A stretch of 22,538 bases of DNA. It comes from an uncultured Eubacterium sp. Lineage in GTDB: Bacteria; Bacillota; Clostridia; Lachnospirales; Lachnospiraceae. The notes under the pieces were generated by a model. The model saw only the letters and a list, made by a program, of their open reading frames with translations, did not search any database and was not told where the DNA came from. Every line of letters starts with the position of its first letter. The first letter of the stretch is position 1. Positions 8,849 to 16,809 of the stretch are shown here, one piece after another. A program made the position numbers and the translations under genes. The stretch covers positions 1-22,538 of the forward strand of contig CANPET010000003.1 in NCBI GenBank assembly GCA_947573465.1, written 5' to 3'.

Positions 8849-9781
8849 CTAATACTCATCTTTTTCTGTAAATAGTTTATTTGCTACCTTGCTGCAAACC
8901 CATACAAGACACAGGAGCGCTACAGAAACTGCTGCAGCATAACCCATCTCATATCGTACGAACGCAAAATCGTCAATATGGTTTGCAATCAACTGTCCGG
9001 AATATTCCGGCGTCGGATTGGCACCTGCTAATGCCACACCAATCCATCCCATGTTAAATGCGTTTACAATCGACATAACCGCACCAAATAACATCTGTGG
9101 TTTCATAGATGGCACCGTAATATAGATAATCTCCTGTGCTCTATTTTTAATACCATCCACATAAGCTGCCTCGTATAACTCCTGGTCGATATTCATAATA
9201 CCGGAAAGCATGGACAAAAATCCAATACCCATGGATGACCACAATGATACAAAAATCATAATAATCATAAAGTAATCCGAGGAAATCAACCACTGAATCG
9301 GCTGATTAATAAATCCTAACTTTTGCAGCCATGCATTTGCAAGACCACTTTGGTCACCTGAGAAAATTGTTTTCCAGATAACCTGAATCATAATCGCACC
9401 TACCATAGAAGGTGTGTACATTGCAAGAGCATATAATGTTCTGGCTCTCGGCGTAACCTGAGCCAAAACCCATGCCATAATAAATGATAATACATATCCA
9501 CCGACACCTACTACTAAAGCGTAAAGTACGGTGTTCGGAAGTACATATTTCATAAATACTTCGTCACCTGTAATCAATGTGATGTAATTACTCATTCCTG
9601 CAAAAGAAGGAGTATTGATAACATCAAAATATGTAAAAGATAATCCTATCGCAATAATTATCGGCAACAAGATAAATGCAAAGAATAACAAACCATAAGG
9701 AAGTAAAAGTAAAAATGAATGAAATCCTTCAGTCTGAGTAAATTTCTTTGAACTTTTTGCAACTGCCTTTTTTCTACTCAT
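8849..9781 (-). CDS. Carbohydrate ABC transporter permease, MalF type (pair 2)
   Basis: A 310-residue MalF-type permease with six predicted membrane segments and the EAA loop at about 204 (EAAYVDGIKNRAQEI). I use the ATG at 9781 rather than the GTG at 9787: GGAGG is nine bases before the ATG but only three before the GTG. The start overlaps the stop of the SBP2 gene by 8 nt (ATGAGTAG), so translation is coupled to the giant binding protein, suggesting that SBP2 feeds this pair. Unlike MalF-1 it lacks the long charged tails. Confidence 0.93.
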   Translation of the reverse strand: MSRKKAVAKSSKKFTQTEGFHSFLLLLPYGLLFFAFILLPIIIAIGLSFTYFDVINTPSFAGMSNYITLITGDEVFMKYVLPNTVLYALVVGVGGYVLSFIMAWVLAQVTPRARTLYALAMYTPSMVGAIMIQVIWKTIFSGDQSGLANAWLQKLGFINQPIQWLISSDYFMIIMIFVSLWSSMGIGFLSMLSGIMNIDQELYEAAYVDGIKNRAQEIIYITVPSMKPQMLFGAVMSIVNAFNMGWIGVALAGANPTPEYSGQLIANHIDDFAFVRYEMGYAAAVSVALLCLVWVCSKVANKLFTEKDEY

Positions 9782-12700
9782 TTGCACTTACCTCCTCTTC
9801 CGGATTTGCTTTTGCATTCTCCTGATTTTGTTTAATCCAGTCATAACCTTGTAACTTGAACTTTTTAATCATCTTACCATCTGCATCATAATATCCAAGT
9901 TCCTGCATTTTACGTACAATCTCTTTATTAACATCATTCTTCGCTTCATCCGTCGCTACCTGTGCTGATGTACCATCAAATACCATTGTTGTCCAGATGT
10001 TCGAGATTGTTCTCTCTAACAAGTACTGACCCGGTGTTCTTGTTACGTCAGTAACCCAGTCAACCTGCTCTGTAATAATCTTCTTGTCTGCTTCATCCAT
10101 TGGATTGTTTTCCAACGCTGCTCTGTTTGCTGACAACCAGAAGAATGTCTTTCCATAAGAAGAACGAAGTGTGTATGTGTACTCTGTCTGTACATCTTTA
10201 CTTGTCCACCATTTCAAGAATTCCCATGAAGCTTCTTTTTTATCACTGCCTTTGAAGATTGCACCACCAGTACCGTTGGCTACAAATGTTCTATTGATTA
10301 CACCATCTTCCTGCTCAGTACCAAGGTATTTAGAAATAGCCCATTTACCATTTAATTCCTGAGCACCATTTTTAATCAATGTGTAATCTTCCATACCAAT
10401 AATTCCAATAGGATTTACGGAATATCTAAATGAATTAAAGAAGTTCTGTACAGATGTCTCAAGAGAATATTTTGTAAACAAATCTCCTAACAACTGTAAA
10501 CCATTTACGGATTTCTTTGTATCAATACCAGTAGTAACCAGTCCCTTGTCATCCTGAACATACAGCTGTCCGCCGTTCTGTAACGCCATAGGTGCTGTCT
10601 GATAGAACCACTTATAACCTGTCTGTCCGTTTGCTATGTTATGGTAGAAATTCATACCATATCTCTGCAATGTTGGGAGAATATCAATCAAGTCTTCCCA
10701 AGTATCAGGTACTTCCAATCCTAAACTTTCAAAAATATCTGTTCGATATACTACTGTATTAAAATCTGTTGTTTCCGGTATTGCATAAACTCCCTCATTA
10801 TATACATAGGATACAAACGCTCCTGTCGGGAATCTTCTGGCTGTTGTCCAGAAATCGTCAAACTTTGATAAATCATATAAAGCACCACGGCTTGATAAAT
10901 CAAATGGTACGTAAGACATCAGTCCCAATGCAATATCAGGTGTTTCATTCGCTGCAATCGCTAATGTTAATTTACCAACATCAGGCATTGTAGATACTTT
11001 TACTTTAATATCCTTACCTGTCTTTTCTTTATAATATGGTACAAACTCTGTATCTGCCATCTTCTGCAGTAAATCTACGTGAGTGATTGCTCTATTTACC
11101 CAAATCGTAATTGTATCCTCATCATCTTCTACCGTTGTGGCATACTTTTCAGAAGTAAATGTATTTACCAATGTTCTAATGGATGTCCATAATGAACCTC
11201 CCATAGAAGAATTTGCTCTTCCAATCTGACCTTCATCACCTGTAATATAAATTCTATCAAGTGTAAAGTCATTAGATGTTACTTCTGTTGTGAAATTACT
11301 TAACGCAACCAAGATTGAGTTATCTGCACCTGTCAGTTCTGCAGTATGAAGTGCAATATCATCCGGATATTCTTTCATTGTCTCGATGTACTCTTCTGCC
11401 TGATCCAGATATGTTAAAATCGCTCCACTGTTTCCATTCGGTGAGTAATCCTGAAGCAAGAATCTGATATGCTGAATAATCGTCTCATATGACTCCAGAT
11501 ATTTCACAATATTTGGAATGTATTTTGTCATCTTCCAGTTACGTTCTGTATCGACATCACTACCTGTAATCTTAGTAATTTCCAACTGAAAATCAGTAAT
11601 ATGCTTCTGCATAATTAAAGCATATGTGTATGCCTCCATTACCGGCTGATTTTCCTGTTTGATAGAAATCGTGTGTACACCTTCTGTCAAATAGAAGTTA
11701 TAACTGTTTCCATCTTTATCTGCCAATGTTACATTTTCATATCCTGATGAAACCGGTTCGAATGCATAATTATATAATTCTTTAAACGGAACCTGCCCAT
11801 CAAGTTTAATTGTTTCAAATGCCTGAAACTCCTTTTTGCCATTGTTATAATGGAACGTAATATTGTAGTTACCTGTTTTCTTTACGTTAAATGTATATGT
11901 AACTTCAATACCTGCTGCCGCCCATCCTAATGTATTTAATTTTTCATAATCTATGTTGAATCTTGTAAGTGAATCTTTTGCTTCAGTGCCATAAATAGCA
12001 TCTGTTGAATTTTTCTTTGAATAATATACAGCATCAATCTCTAATGCATTTTCTGAATCTTTTACCAATTCTGCATCACTGTGCTTTGCCGCATATTCTT
12101 TGTATGAAATATTATTGTCAGTAGCAGCTGTAACTTTCAAGTTTCCAAGTGCCAATCCACCGGATGAAACATTTTCAATACGAATAACGTTTTCACCTTC
12201 CTTTAACTCAAAAGCTAATGGAGCGCTTGAAACATAAGTATTATTGTACACATATGTATTAATCCACTCATGCACTCTGTTCTGGCTTGGAGCCATTTCA
12301 TCTCCATAACTGTCTACCGGGAATTTTTTCTTCTCATCACTGCTGACAAAATCAGTTTTCCCTGCATCTTCCCAGATAATTGGCAGCGCAATTGTTTTCA
12401 TTTCTGTAAATGGTTGCATTCCATTTACAGATGCGCTTATTGTATAATCCGACAATGAATTTCCAACAGAAATGTAATCAATATTCAGATAATAAAGACC
12501 TGCTTTTGAAACATTTACCTTATATTCTGCAACATCTCTATAATCTAATTCTTTCATCTGACCATTGTAGTCTTTTACCTTCTCCGGAATAGAATCATTG
12601 TTCTTATTCTTCTGATAATACTTTTTTGCATTAATACCATTGTTTAGTATCGCATCATAATCTCCCTGACCTGCTTCAGTGTGCTGCTTTATGTAATCCG

Positions 12701-12887
12701 TATAATACACCTCTGCTTCTTCGCCTTCATCCAAATATGATGTGTTTAATAATTTGTATGCCTCATCTAGTTTTTGGCTGTCCGCATCTTTAATATAAGT
12801 AGCCTCACCACCCGTAAGAGTTAATGCGCATACAGCCGCAACAATGACTACTAATGCAATTACAATAGTAATTATTCTTCTCTTCAT
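9774..12887 (-). CDS. Giant membrane-anchored solute-binding protein (SBP2) with N-terminal beta-sandwich domains
   Basis: The 1037-residue protein starts at the ATG at 12887, with AAAGGA five bases upstream; the longer reading frame begins with a GTG inside an intercistronic hairpin and adds 12 unlikely residues. Residues 5-25 are a hydrophobic anchor with no convincing lipobox. About 115-260 and 280-440 look like two beta-sandwich domains of carbohydrate-binding type (VNVSKAGLYYLNIDYIS; FNVKKTGNYNITFHYNNG). A mostly helical linker follows. The classical CUT1 binding-protein fold occupies about 593-1020 (ITIWVNRAITHVDLLQKMAD; NETPDIALGL; PDTWEDLIDILP). A usual binding protein has about 400-550 residues, so more than half of this one is extra. 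It probably captures long glucan chains with the front domains and hands shorter ones to MalF-2/MalG-2. Confidence 0.9.
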   Translation of the reverse strand: MKRRIITIVIALVVIVAAVCALTLTGGEATYIKDADSQKLDEAYKLLNTSYLDEGEEAEVYYTDYIKQHTEAGQGDYDAILNNGINAKKYYQKNKNNDSIPEKVKDYNGQMKELDYRDVAEYKVNVSKAGLYYLNIDYISVGNSLSDYTISASVNGMQPFTEMKTIALPIIWEDAGKTDFVSSDEKKKFPVDSYGDEMAPSQNRVHEWINTYVYNNTYVSSAPLAFELKEGENVIRIENVSSGGLALGNLKVTAATDNNISYKEYAAKHSDAELVKDSENALEIDAVYYSKKNSTDAIYGTEAKDSLTRFNIDYEKLNTLGWAAAGIEVTYTFNVKKTGNYNITFHYNNGKKEFQAFETIKLDGQVPFKELYNYAFEPVSSGYENVTLADKDGNSYNFYLTEGVHTISIKQENQPVMEAYTYALIMQKHITDFQLEITKITGSDVDTERNWKMTKYIPNIVKYLESYETIIQHIRFLLQDYSPNGNSGAILTYLDQAEEYIETMKEYPDDIALHTAELTGADNSILVALSNFTTEVTSNDFTLDRIYITGDEGQIGRANSSMGGSLWTSIRTLVNTFTSEKYATTVEDDEDTITIWVNRAITHVDLLQKMADTEFVPYYKEKTGKDIKVKVSTMPDVGKLTLAIAANETPDIALGLMSYVPFDLSSRGALYDLSKFDDFWTTARRFPTGAFVSYVYNEGVYAIPETTDFNTVVYRTDIFESLGLEVPDTWEDLIDILPTLQRYGMNFYHNIANGQTGYKWFYQTAPMALQNGGQLYVQDDKGLVTTGIDTKKSVNGLQLLGDLFTKYSLETSVQNFFNSFRYSVNPIGIIGMEDYTLIKNGAQELNGKWAISKYLGTEQEDGVINRTFVANGTGGAIFKGSDKKEASWEFLKWWTSKDVQTEYTYTLRSSYGKTFFWLSANRAALENNPMDEADKKIITEQVDWVTDVTRTPGQYLLERTISNIWTTMVFDGTSAQVATDEAKNDVNKEIVRKMQELGYYDADGKMIKKFKLQGYDWIKQNQENAKANPEEEVSANE

Positions 12888-12913
12888 TGTTGTCCTTTCT
12901 ATGTGCCACAAAA

Positions 12914-12940
12914 GCGGAACCACTCTATTGGCAGTTCCGC
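12914..12940 (-). promoter_or_regulatory. Stem-loop between SBP1 and SBP2 genes
   Basis: GCGGAAC at 12914-12920 pairs with GTTCCGC at 12934-12940 around a 13-nt loop. On the transcribed strand the stem is followed by only TTTTG, so termination would be partial. Stem-loops in this place typically protect the binding-protein mRNA 3' end, letting the cell make more SBP1 than the downstream membrane proteins. Confidence 0.6.
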
Positions 12941-12983
12941 AATTGTTTATTTGATTAGTAATAAATTCTTCTCTCAGAACTTT

Positions 12984-14657
12984 TTATTTAAATTTTGCTG
13001 AATCAAATTTGTAATATTCAACCAATGCATCCTGTAACTGTTTCTTTGCAGTCTCAATTCTCTTGTTGCATGATGTATTCCAATCAGCCAATCTTGACTT
13101 AACATTGTCTGCCCAGTTTTTATCTGTGAACCAAGATCCTGCTACACTCTCCTGACCACAATTAATCCATTCAAACAATGTAGCCTTTGACTCACCATTT
13201 TCTGTAACTGTTGAATACCAGCACTTATCAATATAATCCCAAGTTGTTCCAGCTTTATAAATTTCAAGAACCTTGTTCCATCCTTCTTTATCTTTGTAAA
13301 GTTTATGCGCATCAAGTTTGTTCCAAATATCCATCTGCTCATCATAAAGTTTATCAGTTACTACAGGAAGTGTATCTCCGGCAGCTTTTTTCATCTGACC
13401 GTTTTCTGACCATTCCTGATCAAAGATAGCCTGTTTTGCCTGTGTTGTTGCTGTCCAGAATGAAGCAAATGTATATGTAACATCCAATTTTGCTTTTTCT
13501 TCTTTGCTCATTTCAGGATTCTTATCATCCAAAGCATAGTTATGTAAGCAGATTGGATCCATTACTAACTGAATAGTATTTTCAGCATAATCTGTGCTTG
13601 GGTATGGATAGAAATCCCAATCATTTGATTTAATATACGCATCGCTGTCTTTTGCTGATTCATCAGCGCCTGCTGTCAGGAACCACGGATCTTCAAAGTT
13701 TACTAATGTTCTGTTGTTGCAGAAATAGTACCATGAATATGCGTTCGACTCTGCTACAATATCCTTTGTAAGGTTACCAGCGCCATCTGCCACATCAATG
13801 GAAACCTCAGCCCACTTTGGTAAATACTGAAGTAATGACTTAACCTGATCGCTGTTCAAATCTACTGTATCGTTTTCTGAGATTGATTTGTTAATGCTGT
13901 CGCATCCCATACTTACGATATTTAAAGGTGTTCCTTTTGCTCCCCAGAAAGTCTTTCCATCTGCCTTCTTTACAAATCTTGTAAATTCATCAATATCCCA
14001 ATCAGGATCAGGAACATTAATATTATGATCTTCAGCTAATGCTTTGTTTACCCAGATGCCATGTGGAATCGTGTATGATGGAAGTCCTGCCTGGAATCCA
14101 TAGTAATTTAACTGATCCATAAGAGATTTGTTGTATGATTTATAAATATCATCATCACTGTAAACTGACAAATCAGCCACTAAGCCCTTTTTCAAATCTC
14201 TGATAACATCTGTTGAACCCCAGATGTCAGGATATTTACCATATTTAGCCTTGAAGTTATCCATTTCTTCTTCCCACTTAGGAGTATTCACCTGATCAGG
14301 ATCACCTGACTTTGACCAAAGGTTAACCTTAATATTCGGATATGCTTCATGGAACTTTGTAGCTACTGCACGAACCTGTGCCACGTTGCTAGCTGTAATG
14401 TTCTTAGAATCAGCTAGTTTTTTTCCTGCTTTGCTATCCGGGTTTCCGATATCTTCATAGTATTCTCCATCTCCAGACCAAACCATGATAGATACTTCAC
14501 CTTTTGTGTCTGATGCTAATCCTGTTGTTACTCCAATTTCGTTAGCATTGCCGCTAACAGCGCCCTTTTCATCCTTGCCGCATCCTGTTAATGCCATAGA
14601 TGTGCCAAGAACAATCGTTAGTGATAAAGCTAATGCTTTACGGCCTAATTTTTTCAT
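12984..14657 (-). CDS. Extracellular sugar-binding lipoprotein (SBP1)
   Basis: This 557-residue ABC solute-binding protein has a lipoprotein signal peptide with lipobox LTGC, making C26 the lipidated residue, and a Ser/Gly/Asp-rich linker after it. The mature fold begins with EVSIMVWSGDGEYYED and is of the CUT1 extracellular type, with many Trp, Tyr and Asp residues as expected for oligosaccharide binding. It is the first gene of the operon. AGGAGG lies ten bases before the ATG, and the promoter is about 75-100 nt upstream. Its length is within the range of large binding proteins for oligosaccharides. Which of the two permease pairs it serves cannot be told from sequence. Confidence 0.93.
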   Translation of the reverse strand: MKKLGRKALALSLTIVLGTSMALTGCGKDEKGAVSGNANEIGVTTGLASDTKGEVSIMVWSGDGEYYEDIGNPDSKAGKKLADSKNITASNVAQVRAVATKFHEAYPNIKVNLWSKSGDPDQVNTPKWEEEMDNFKAKYGKYPDIWGSTDVIRDLKKGLVADLSVYSDDDIYKSYNKSLMDQLNYYGFQAGLPSYTIPHGIWVNKALAEDHNINVPDPDWDIDEFTRFVKKADGKTFWGAKGTPLNIVSMGCDSINKSISENDTVDLNSDQVKSLLQYLPKWAEVSIDVADGAGNLTKDIVAESNAYSWYYFCNNRTLVNFEDPWFLTAGADESAKDSDAYIKSNDWDFYPYPSTDYAENTIQLVMDPICLHNYALDDKNPEMSKEEKAKLDVTYTFASFWTATTQAKQAIFDQEWSENGQMKKAAGDTLPVVTDKLYDEQMDIWNKLDAHKLYKDKEGWNKVLEIYKAGTTWDYIDKCWYSTVTENGESKATLFEWINCGQESVAGSWFTDKNWADNVKSRLADWNTSCNKRIETAKKQLQDALVEYYKFDSAKFK

Positions 14658-14676
14658 TTCTATTCATCCTCCTTAT

Positions 14677-14692
14677 TGAAAAAATTTTTTCA
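14677..14692 (-). promoter_or_regulatory. 16-bp perfect palindrome in the operon leader
   Basis: TGAAAAAATTTTTTCA is a perfect palindrome lying about 30-50 nt after the predicted transcription start and just before the ribosome site. Its TGAAAA...TTTTCA ends recall LacI-family operators, although the usual central CG is missing. It could be a roadblock operator. The same pattern can arise by chance in AT-rich DNA. Confidence 0.4.
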
Positions 14693-14730
14693 CCTACATT
14701 AGAATTCACATAGTGATATTCTTGTTAATA

Positions 14731-14759
14731 ATTTTATCACAACAATATGTACAAATCAA
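14731..14759 (-). promoter_or_regulatory. Main promoter of the sugar-uptake operon
   Basis: On the minus strand: -35 TTGATT (14754-14759), a 17-nt spacer, and -10 TAAAAT (14731-14736) preceded by TGA, an extended -10. Transcription should start near 14724, giving a leader of about 67 nt before the SBP1 start codon. Confidence 0.72.
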
Positions 14760-14765
14760 CAATAA

Positions 14766-14787
14766 AAAACGATTTTAAAACGATTTT
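14766..14787 (-). repeat. Tandem 11-bp AAAACGATTTT repeats beside the -35 box
   Basis: AAAACGATTTT occurs twice in direct tandem, one helical turn apart, directly upstream of the -35 box. An inverted ATCGTTT lies at 14816-14822. The position suits an activator that touches RNA polymerase. The core partly resembles CcpA/LacI-family sites but lacks their outer TG/CA bases. Confidence 0.45.
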
Positions 14788-14839
14788 TATTGTACCTTTT
14801 TAACAATCCCCTTCTATCGTTTACATAAATCCGACTTAA

Positions 14840-14859
14840 TTTTTGACTATTTTTGACAA
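14840..14859 (+). repeat. Tandem 10-bp TTTTTGAC repeats
   Basis: TTTTTGACTA is followed at once by TTTTTGACAA, an imperfect 10-bp direct repeat in the same control region. It may be a second regulator site, about 115-135 bp upstream of the operon start point. No regulator family can be named from it. Confidence 0.35.
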
Positions 14860-14880
14860 ACAGTTTTCCTACACTTTATT

Positions 14881-14900
14881 CACAATAACTAGATATTGTG
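14881..14900. promoter_or_regulatory. 20-bp near-perfect palindrome, possible operator
   Basis: CACAATA-ACTAGA-TATTGTG is symmetrical at nine of ten base pairs around a CTAG centre. It lies between the surface protein terminator and the operon promoter. A T-run follows on the plus strand, but no plus-strand gene ends here, so a dimeric regulator site is the better reading. Confidence 0.45.
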
Positions 14901-14948
14901 ATTTTTTTTTATTAATCACATTATATTGTAAAAAGTATTTTTATAATA

Positions 14949-14982
14949 TAAAAGAGATTTCCGTTTCCGAAAATCTCTTTTA
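14949..14982 (-). terminator. Terminator of the surface glycan-binding protein gene
   Basis: A perfect 12-bp stem (TAAAAGAGATTT with AAATCTCTTTTA) around a 10-nt loop lies about 40 nt after the stop codon at 15020. The right arm ends in a U-rich run on the transcribed strand, typical of an intrinsic terminator with a weak AT-rich stem. Confidence 0.75.
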
Positions 14983-15019
14983 TGTAATCAACTTAAATCA
15001 CTGAAATATATTTCACTAA

Positions 15020-15784
15020 TTAGTCATTTTCTCTTTTTCTTGCAAATACAACAATTGCTGCTGCTGCGATAATTGCTGCTGCTCCACAAGCAATTGGAGT
15101 AAAATCACCAGTTGCTACCGGTGTAGTAGTTGTGCTTGCTGTACCTGGTGATGCAGCACTAGTCTGTGTCGCTCCTGCTTCTGTCAAAGAATAATTGCTA
15201 CATGTAATTGTTGTAAATGTCTTGTCGTGCGGACCTGAATCTCCATCAGCATCTTTCTTTGCTGCAATGGCTTTTGCACCACCTGCATACGCATAATGCT
15301 TATTTCCATCTGTAGATTCTCTGTCACCGTATTCACCACCAAATCCAAATGTAATCTGGTCTGCATTTGCTTCTGCTGTAAACTCTTCATCTACAGTAGT
15401 TTCAGTTCCCTTTGTCAACCAAACCCATTTACCAAAAGCAAAATCTTCTTTTGTAGAAATCTTAATGAATACCCACTTATTGCAGTCACTGGATTTTAAT
15501 TTGCATGTAATATGGTATTTCTTACCCTTTACTACATCAATCTTACGGTACATCTGAGCTCCCCAGATACCACCCCAGCCAATCTGCTTTAAGTCTGCCT
15601 GCCAGCCTGATTCTGTAATGTTTGTTACTTTTCCATCAGCTGCTTCATACCATGTATGTCCCTTCTTGCCGTCAAATCCTAAATAATCTGTCCAGCCTGC
15701 TGTAGCTGCAAATACATTAACACACATACCTACTGTAAGTGCAAGGGCTGCAACTACCGCTGAAATCTTCTTCAAAGTTTTCAT
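15020..15784 (-). CDS. Surface protein with carbohydrate-binding-like domain and C-terminal wall-anchor signal
   Basis: The 254-residue protein has a signal peptide (cleavage after VFA at about residue 26). A beta-rich, Trp-rich domain at about 30-205 has the look of a CBM4/9-type jelly roll (GWTDYLGFDG, GWGGIWGAQMYRKIDV, HITCKLKSSD). A Thr/Ser linker follows, then a C-terminal ATGD motif (about 224-227), a hydrophobic segment and RKREND. This end resembles sortase sorting signals, but the motif is PVATGD rather than LPXTG, so the anchor could be a variant sortase substrate or simply a membrane tail. It has its own promoter, GAGGAGG eight bases before the ATG, and a terminator. Its place next to the glucanase/transporter operon suggests it holds the polysaccharide at the cell surface. 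The ligand is not known. Confidence 0.8.
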   Translation of the reverse strand: MKTLKKISAVVAALALTVGMCVNVFAATAGWTDYLGFDGKKGHTWYEAADGKVTNITESGWQADLKQIGWGGIWGAQMYRKIDVVKGKKYHITCKLKSSDCNKWVFIKISTKEDFAFGKWVWLTKGTETTVDEEFTAEANADQITFGFGGEYGDRESTDGNKHYAYAGGAKAIAAKKDADGDSGPHDKTFTTITCSNYSLTEAGATQTSAASPGTASTTTTPVATGDFTPIACGAAAIIAAAAIVVFARKREND

Positions 15785-15834
15785 TTTATAATCCTCCTCT
15801 AATATAAAACTGCGAACTCTCGCTATTTAAAATT

Positions 15835-15863
15835 ACTATAACACGAACCGTTCATTAATTCAA
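15835..15863 (-). promoter_or_regulatory. Promoter of the surface glycan-binding protein gene
   Basis: Minus-strand -35 TTGAAT (15858-15863), 17-nt spacer, -10 TATAGT (15835-15840) preceded by TGT (extended -10). The start point would be near 15828. The spacer contains GAACCGTTC, a short symmetrical element that could bind a regulator. Confidence 0.7.
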
Positions 15864-15956
15864 TAAATAAAAATGTTTTCATATACACTTAGGACACTTT
15901 TTACAATTTTACTTTTCCTATACTGTACATTTTCACCAAATATATATGGAATTAAT

Positions 15957-15984
15957 TTGAATTCCCAGGATATTGTGGTAACAT
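15957..15984 (+). promoter_or_regulatory. Candidate promoter of the plsC-type gene
   Basis: TTGAAT (15957-15962), 16-nt spacer, TAACAT (15979-15984) preceded by TGG. It lies about 85 nt before the acyltransferase start codon and points away from the surface protein promoter. Confidence 0.5.
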
Positions 15985-16071
15985 ATCAAAATAGATAAAA
16001 TTGAGAAATATACATTTTTATAACAACAAAATCATATCGTTATAAAATCATTACAAGCTATGGAGGTTTTT

Positions 16072-16788
16072 ATGATACGTCTCATTATTCTGGTAGTTTT
16101 TTTAATAATATATTTTCTAATATCTCTACCAATACAACTTGCAGAATTTATTATAGAAAAATTTAATATGGATTTCAGGAACAAAACCAGCCTTGCCTTT
16201 GTAAATCTTGGACTTAAATGTGTTCAATTCATTTCCGGCATTAAATTAGAGGTAAATGGATATGAAAACATTCCAAATAACGAAGCTGTATTATTTATAG
16301 GGAACCACACAAGTTTCTATGATATTATTGTAACTTATCCTCTAATGAAACGTCCTACAGGATTTATCGCCAAAAAAGAAATTCAGAAAATACCTTTTCT
16401 GAGTTGGTGGATGTATTTTGTAAACTGTATCTTTTTAGATAGAAAAGATGCACGCAAAGGTCTGCAGTCAGTCCTTGATGCTGCTGACATGATTAAAAAT
16501 GGAATCTCCATTTTTCTTTTTCCTGAAGGTACCCGTTCCAAAGACTGTAAACTAGGTGAATTCAAAGATGGTGGCTTCAAAATTGCCACAAAATCAAAAT
16601 GTCCAATCGTTCCTGTCGGCATTCAGGGTACTTACAATGTTTTTGAGCGGCAATTACCACGAATTAAATCTTCCAAAGTGATTGTAAACTTCGGGAAACC
16701 GGTTTATACAGAAGGAATGGAACGCTCTGAAACAAAACAGCTTCCTGAGATGATAAAAACAAGGATAAAAGAATTATCAAATCAGTAA
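16072..16788 (+). CDS. plsC: 1-acyl-sn-glycerol-3-phosphate acyltransferase (PlsC family)
   Basis: The 238-residue membrane enzyme is predicted to add the second acyl chain to lysophosphatidic acid, giving phosphatidic acid for membrane lipid synthesis. It has an N-terminal membrane helix (about 2-24), the catalytic HX4D motif NHTSFYD (H79, D84), and the substrate-binding FPEGTRS at 150-156. The length is normal for the family. I choose the ATG at 16072 because GGAGG overlaps the earlier in-frame ATG at 16060 and lies five bases before the second one. The gene is alone on its strand with its own candidate promoter. Other lysophospholipid acceptors are possible, and genomes often carry several paralogues, so the symbol is tentative. 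Confidence 0.9.
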   Translation: MIRLIILVVFLIIYFLISLPIQLAEFIIEKFNMDFRNKTSLAFVNLGLKCVQFISGIKLEVNGYENIPNNEAVLFIGNHTSFYDIIVTYPLMKRPTGFIAKKEIQKIPFLSWWMYFVNCIFLDRKDARKGLQSVLDAADMIKNGISIFLFPEGTRSKDCKLGEFKDGGFKIATKSKCPIVPVGIQGTYNVFERQLPRIKSSKVIVNFGKPVYTEGMERSETKQLPEMIKTRIKELSNQ

Positions 16789-16809
16789 CGATGTTTCCAT
16801 ATGTTTTTA

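Larger units (their letters stand above)
14658..15019. other. Non-coding control region upstream of the sugar operon
   Basis: This stretch of about 360 nt has no credible gene. From right to left it holds the terminator of the surface protein gene, a 20-bp palindrome, two kinds of short direct repeat, the operon promoter, and a 16-bp palindrome in the leader. Each is listed separately. Confidence 0.8.

Noticed and set aside
1309..9781. Two permease pairs as a recent tandem duplication
   Set aside because: MalF-1/MalF-2 and MalG-1/MalG-2 differ throughout, including lengths, tails and EAA loops, so they are old paralogues or were acquired separately.
12888..12923. Twelve-residue N-terminal extension of SBP2 from a GTG
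   Set aside because: It would start inside the intercistronic hairpin and place the basic start of the membrane anchor internally; the ATG at 12887 has a good ribosome site.
14766..14787. CcpA catabolite-repression (cre) site at the AAAACGATTTT repeats
   Set aside because: The central CG and flanking A/T fit, but the outer G and C of the cre consensus are missing in both copies.
14896..14920. TGTGAT...ATCACA resembling a CRP site
   Set aside because: The half-sites are about 12-13 bases apart instead of about 4-6, and the spacer is a T-run; not convincing.
16060..16071. Earlier ATG for the acyltransferase
   Set aside because: The GGAGG ribosome site overlaps this ATG and is correctly spaced for the ATG at 16072.
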